DNA from: JBFXAN01 sp050184225
GTDB taxonomy: Bacteria > Chloroflexota > Dehalococcoidia > CAUJGQ01
Reading direction: 5' to 3'
DNA: 15,850 bases
Assembly (NCBI GenBank): GCA_050184225.1
Contig: JBFXAN010000152.1
Span: 1-15,850 of the forward strand
Below, piece after piece: positions 14,207 through 15,850 of the stretch. Both the position numbers and the translations under genes were made by a program. The notes beneath the pieces are model-generated. The model searched no databases, was not told the origin of the DNA, and was given only the letters and a program-made list of their open reading frames with translations. The stretch's first letter is position 1; every line of letters starts with the position of its first letter.

Positions 14207-14288
14207 GCAGCGCCCTCCTGCCCTCAGTGTAGGCGTGCTGCTAAGACGACGGAAACCATGCCAATGTGACACCACGCCCGTCGGCCTC

Positions 14289-14306
14289 TGCTATCATATT
14301 GTTAGC
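14289..14306 (+). promoter_or_regulatory. Promoter/operator of the toxin-antitoxin operon
   Basis: TGC-TATCAT (14289-14297) is an extended -10 element 27 bp before the antitoxin ATG. It is overlapped by an imperfect inverted repeat GCTATCA-TAT-TGTTAGC (14290-14306; 6 of 7 pairs), a suitable site for autorepression by the ribbon-helix-helix antitoxin. A GTGACA at 14266-14271 could be a -35 box but is too far (20 bp) for a normal promoter. Confidence 0.5.
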
Positions 14307-14323
14307 AAATCTGGAGGGAGCGT

Positions 14324-14557
14324 ATGGCACAGATACTTGTGCGTGATCTGGAGTCCGCGGTCGTTGAGCGGCTGAAGGCACGAGCGCGTTGCAACGGCCG
14401 CTCGCTGCAAGCGGAAGTCGCGCAGATCCTCCGGGAGGCCGCACGAATGTACACGCCGGAAGAAGCGCTGGCGCTGTCTAAGGCTTGGCATCTACGTCTA
14501 TCGGGAAAGACATTCAGCGATAGCGCCGATCTGATCCGTGAGGATCGCGAGCGATGA
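14324..14557 (+). CDS. vapB: FitA/VapB-like ribbon-helix-helix antitoxin
   Basis: A 77-aa antitoxin. MAQILVRDLESAVVERLKAR (1-20) followed by RCNGRSLQAEVAQILREAAR (22-41) is the FitA-type ribbon-helix-helix: a beta strand with VRDL, then two helices for dimerisation and DNA binding. Residues 42-77 would be the flexible tail that covers the toxin's active site. GGAGGGAG lies about 4 nt before the ATG. Its stop overlaps the toxin's start by 4 nt (ATGA), ensuring coupled synthesis. Expected to autorepress through the inverted repeat at 14290-14306. Confidence 0.9.
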   Translation: MAQILVRDLESAVVERLKARARCNGRSLQAEVAQILREAARMYTPEEALALSKAWHLRLSGKTFSDSADLIREDRER

Positions 14558-14976
14558 CGGACCTTGTCGTTGACGCAAGTGTGGCCGTGAAGTGGCTCAT
14601 TCCGGAGACGCATCATGTGGAGGCGCGGCGGATTCTGACCTCAAACTACACCCGTTCTGCTCCCGACTTGATCTGGCCGGAAGTCGGCAACGTCCTCTGG
14701 AAGCAGTGGCGCCGCGGTGACCTTACGGCCGGTACGACCCAGGAGATGCTCGGACAATTCCGGCGGTTTCCCATGCAGATCGAGCCGATCAGGCAGCTGA
14801 CATCGTGGGCAGTGGCGATCGCTCAGGAGGTGGCGCGAAGCGTGTATGACTGCACGTATCTCGCGCTCGCTCTTGAGCGCGGCAGTCAGCTTGTCACGGC
14901 CGACCGGCGCTTCTACAACGCGCTCCAGGACACGCCATACGCCGGCGCTTTGCTGTGGGTGGAAGACGTGCCGTAA
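14554..14976 (+). CDS. vapC: VapC-type PIN-domain toxin
   Basis: A 140-aa PIN-domain ribonuclease, toxin of a type II pair. The four acidic Mg-binding residues are in place: Asp7 in VVDASVAVKW, Glu43 in LIWPEVGNVLWK, Asp99 in YDCTYLALA and Asp117 in TADRRF. VapC enzymes usually cut tRNAs or rRNA to stop growth; the target here is unknown. All motifs are intact, so the toxin should be active. Start ATG overlaps the antitoxin stop. Located between the selenoprotein gene and an unknown zinc-ribbon gene, probably an acquired accessory module. Confidence 0.93.
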   Translation: MTDLVVDASVAVKWLIPETHHVEARRILTSNYTRSAPDLIWPEVGNVLWKQWRRGDLTAGTTQEMLGQFRRFPMQIEPIRQLTSWAVAIAQEVARSVYDCTYLALALERGSQLVTADRRFYNALQDTPYAGALLWVEDVP

Positions 14977-15021
14977 GCCGGTCATCCAGGGTTGCCGGCC
15001 TCAACCGGTCATTTCCCGGCG

Positions 15022-15672
15022 TCAGTCACCATGCCGCTGCCGGGTGGGGTGCTGCTGCACCGCTTTGACCTCGTCCCAGTTCGCACGCCATGATGCCTGC
15101 CGCTCCCGCAGTTCGGGCGGCGTGTGCTCGCCGTAGGTGAGGGCATCGAGAAAGGCGAGCACCGCGCGACGGCCGCCCTCGATGAAGTTCACACCCGACG
15201 GCCGCCCGAGCCGGCGTTCGTGCCGCACCTCCTCCCAATGCCAGAGATGGAGCAGCCGGTCGATCAGCAGCAGTTTCTCGCGCGCGGACCGCGCCGCCGG
15301 CCAGGCCGCCGCGTACTCGGCGATAAAGGGGAGACCATCGGCGCCGAAGAGCTCGTGATGGCGGAACGTCTGGTGATAGTCGCCCCAGGGCAGATGCCAG
15401 GCGCAGACAGCGCACGTCAGCAGTAGCGCGGGGTCGGCGAACGTCCGCGGAGCGTGGGTGGTGACATGACCACAGCGGGGGCAGGGAACCCGGCCGCGCA
15501 GCATCACGTCCGCGACGACGAGCATGCTGCGGCAGCGGAGATCGAGCGCGATGCCGACGTCGTCGAGCAGTGTCGCGTCGAGCATGCCGCGGGCGGCGTC
15601 TTCATACAGCGCGCGGATCTTCCGTGGCGGCACCTTCGGCGCCCAGCGTGGCTTCACGGTGTCGTTGTTCAC
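15022..15672 (-). CDS. Conserved hypothetical protein with zinc ribbon
   Basis: A 216-aa cytoplasmic protein of unknown function. KVPPRKIRALYEDAARGMLD (13-32) is a conserved-looking head. CPRC (64-67) and CAVC (87-90) make a CxxC-x19-CxxC zinc ribbon. The C-terminal half is helical and rich in Trp, with LLLIDRLLHLWHWEE (134-148) and GRPSGVNFIEGGRRAVLAFL (156-175). I recall similar hypothetical proteins in Gram-positive and Chloroflexota genomes but know no function. The GTG start at 15672 lacks a ribosome site; TATGCT 6 nt upstream could be a -10 box for a leaderless transcript, or a later start (for example GTG 15657) is used. Confidence 0.78.
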   Translation of the reverse strand: MNNDTVKPRWAPKVPPRKIRALYEDAARGMLDATLLDDVGIALDLRCRSMLVVADVMLRGRVPCPRCGHVTTHAPRTFADPALLLTCAVCAWHLPWGDYHQTFRHHELFGADGLPFIAEYAAAWPAARSAREKLLLIDRLLHLWHWEEVRHERRLGRPSGVNFIEGGRRAVLAFLDALTYGEHTPPELRERQASWRANWDEVKAVQQHPTRQRHGD

Positions 15673-15712
15673 ATCGATAGCATAGGCAATCGGACATGCG
15701 TCCGGCCGAGGG

Positions 15713-15850
15713 TCAGGTGGGGTCCGACGGTTTGGTGCGCTCCTGGGAGATGAGGGCGAAACGGATGGCGCCGTCGGCGATCAGGAGGAGGCCCAGGAGG
15801 AGCACAAAGGAGAGATGGACGCCGTCGCGCAGGCTGATGAGCGTGATCAG
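15713..15850 (-). CDS. C-terminus of a membrane protein (partial, enters from the window edge)
   Basis: Forty-five codons are open from the window edge to a TGA at 15715-15713. The peptide has a hydrophobic helix (VHLSFVLLLGLLLIADGAIR) and a short charged tail (FALISQERTKPSDPT). It reads as the last transmembrane helix and cytoplasmic end of a membrane protein. No ribosome site or start is needed because the gene continues beyond the window. Family not identifiable from this piece. Confidence 0.6.
   Translation of the reverse strand: MITLISLRDGVHLSFVLLLGLLLIADGAIRFALISQERTKPSDPT

Noticed and set aside
12953..14269. A 438-codon + strand frame overlapping tetR and the selenoprotein gene
   Set aside because: It is out of phase with tetR's clear helix-turn-helix and antisense to the AhpD-fold gene; composition is shadow-like.
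14977..15021. Terminator after vapC (GGTTG...CAACC and repeated CCGGTCAT)
   Set aside because: The pairing is only 5 bp with several competing alternatives, so I do not call it.

Overview
The window comes from a high-GC bacterium. It has Shine-Dalgarno-led genes, many exported proteins with Pro/Thr/Ser-rich linkers, LLM-class flavin (probably F420-linked) oxidoreductases and FMN/F420-binding split-barrel proteins. This mix, and the flavour of the hypothetical proteins, suggests a Chloroflexota of the Thermomicrobia/Sphaerobacter type; that assignment is inference from gene content, not from a marker gene.

Layout. (1) 1-121: two REP-like GC-rich hairpins. (2) 122-901 (+): livF, the last ATPase of a branched-chain amino acid (or similar) ABC importer, closed by a 16-bp perfect hairpin. 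(3) 948-5041 (-): an exported lipoprotein, a VOC/epimerase-like protein, a secreted lamin-tail-domain protein and a secreted alpha/beta hydrolase, with a 9-nt-periodic foldback repeat at 2016-2122. (4) 5042-5481: no recognisable gene. (5) 5482-12777 (-): a tightly spaced run of genes that looks like one long transcription unit: four-helix membrane protein, SDR, NTF2-like protein, PPOX-fold protein, erythromycin-esterase-like protein, a remnant SGNH hydrolase, LLM oxidoreductase, second PPOX-fold protein, second LLM oxidoreductase and a six-helix membrane protein. Two junctions are 4-nt ATGA overlaps. (6) 12778-13616: a divergent TetR repressor with a perfect palindrome, the likely operator, in the shared promoter region. 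(7) 13637-14206 (-): an AhpD/carboxymuconolactone-decarboxylase-fold protein with an in-frame TGA. (8) 14290-14976 (+): a FitA/VapB-VapC type II toxin-antitoxin pair. (9) 15022-15850 (-): a zinc-ribbon protein of unknown function and the C-terminus of a membrane protein.

The most striking item is (7). The reading frame is open for 190 codons except for one TGA, which falls exactly where the family has the second cysteine of its redox CxxC motif (Cys-Pro-Phe-TGA). A perfect 7-bp hairpin with a GGC loop starts 11 nt after the TGA, so the loop lies 18 nt downstream, matching the bacterial SECIS layout. I read this as a selenoprotein with a CxxU active site that ordinary gene callers would split into two fragments or call a pseudogene. 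The Sec machinery (selA, selB, selC, selD) is not in the window, so this is a prediction about the rest of the genome.

The long minus-strand run probably makes a flavin/F420-dependent redox or detoxification cluster controlled by the divergent TetR; the substrate cannot be read from the sequence.
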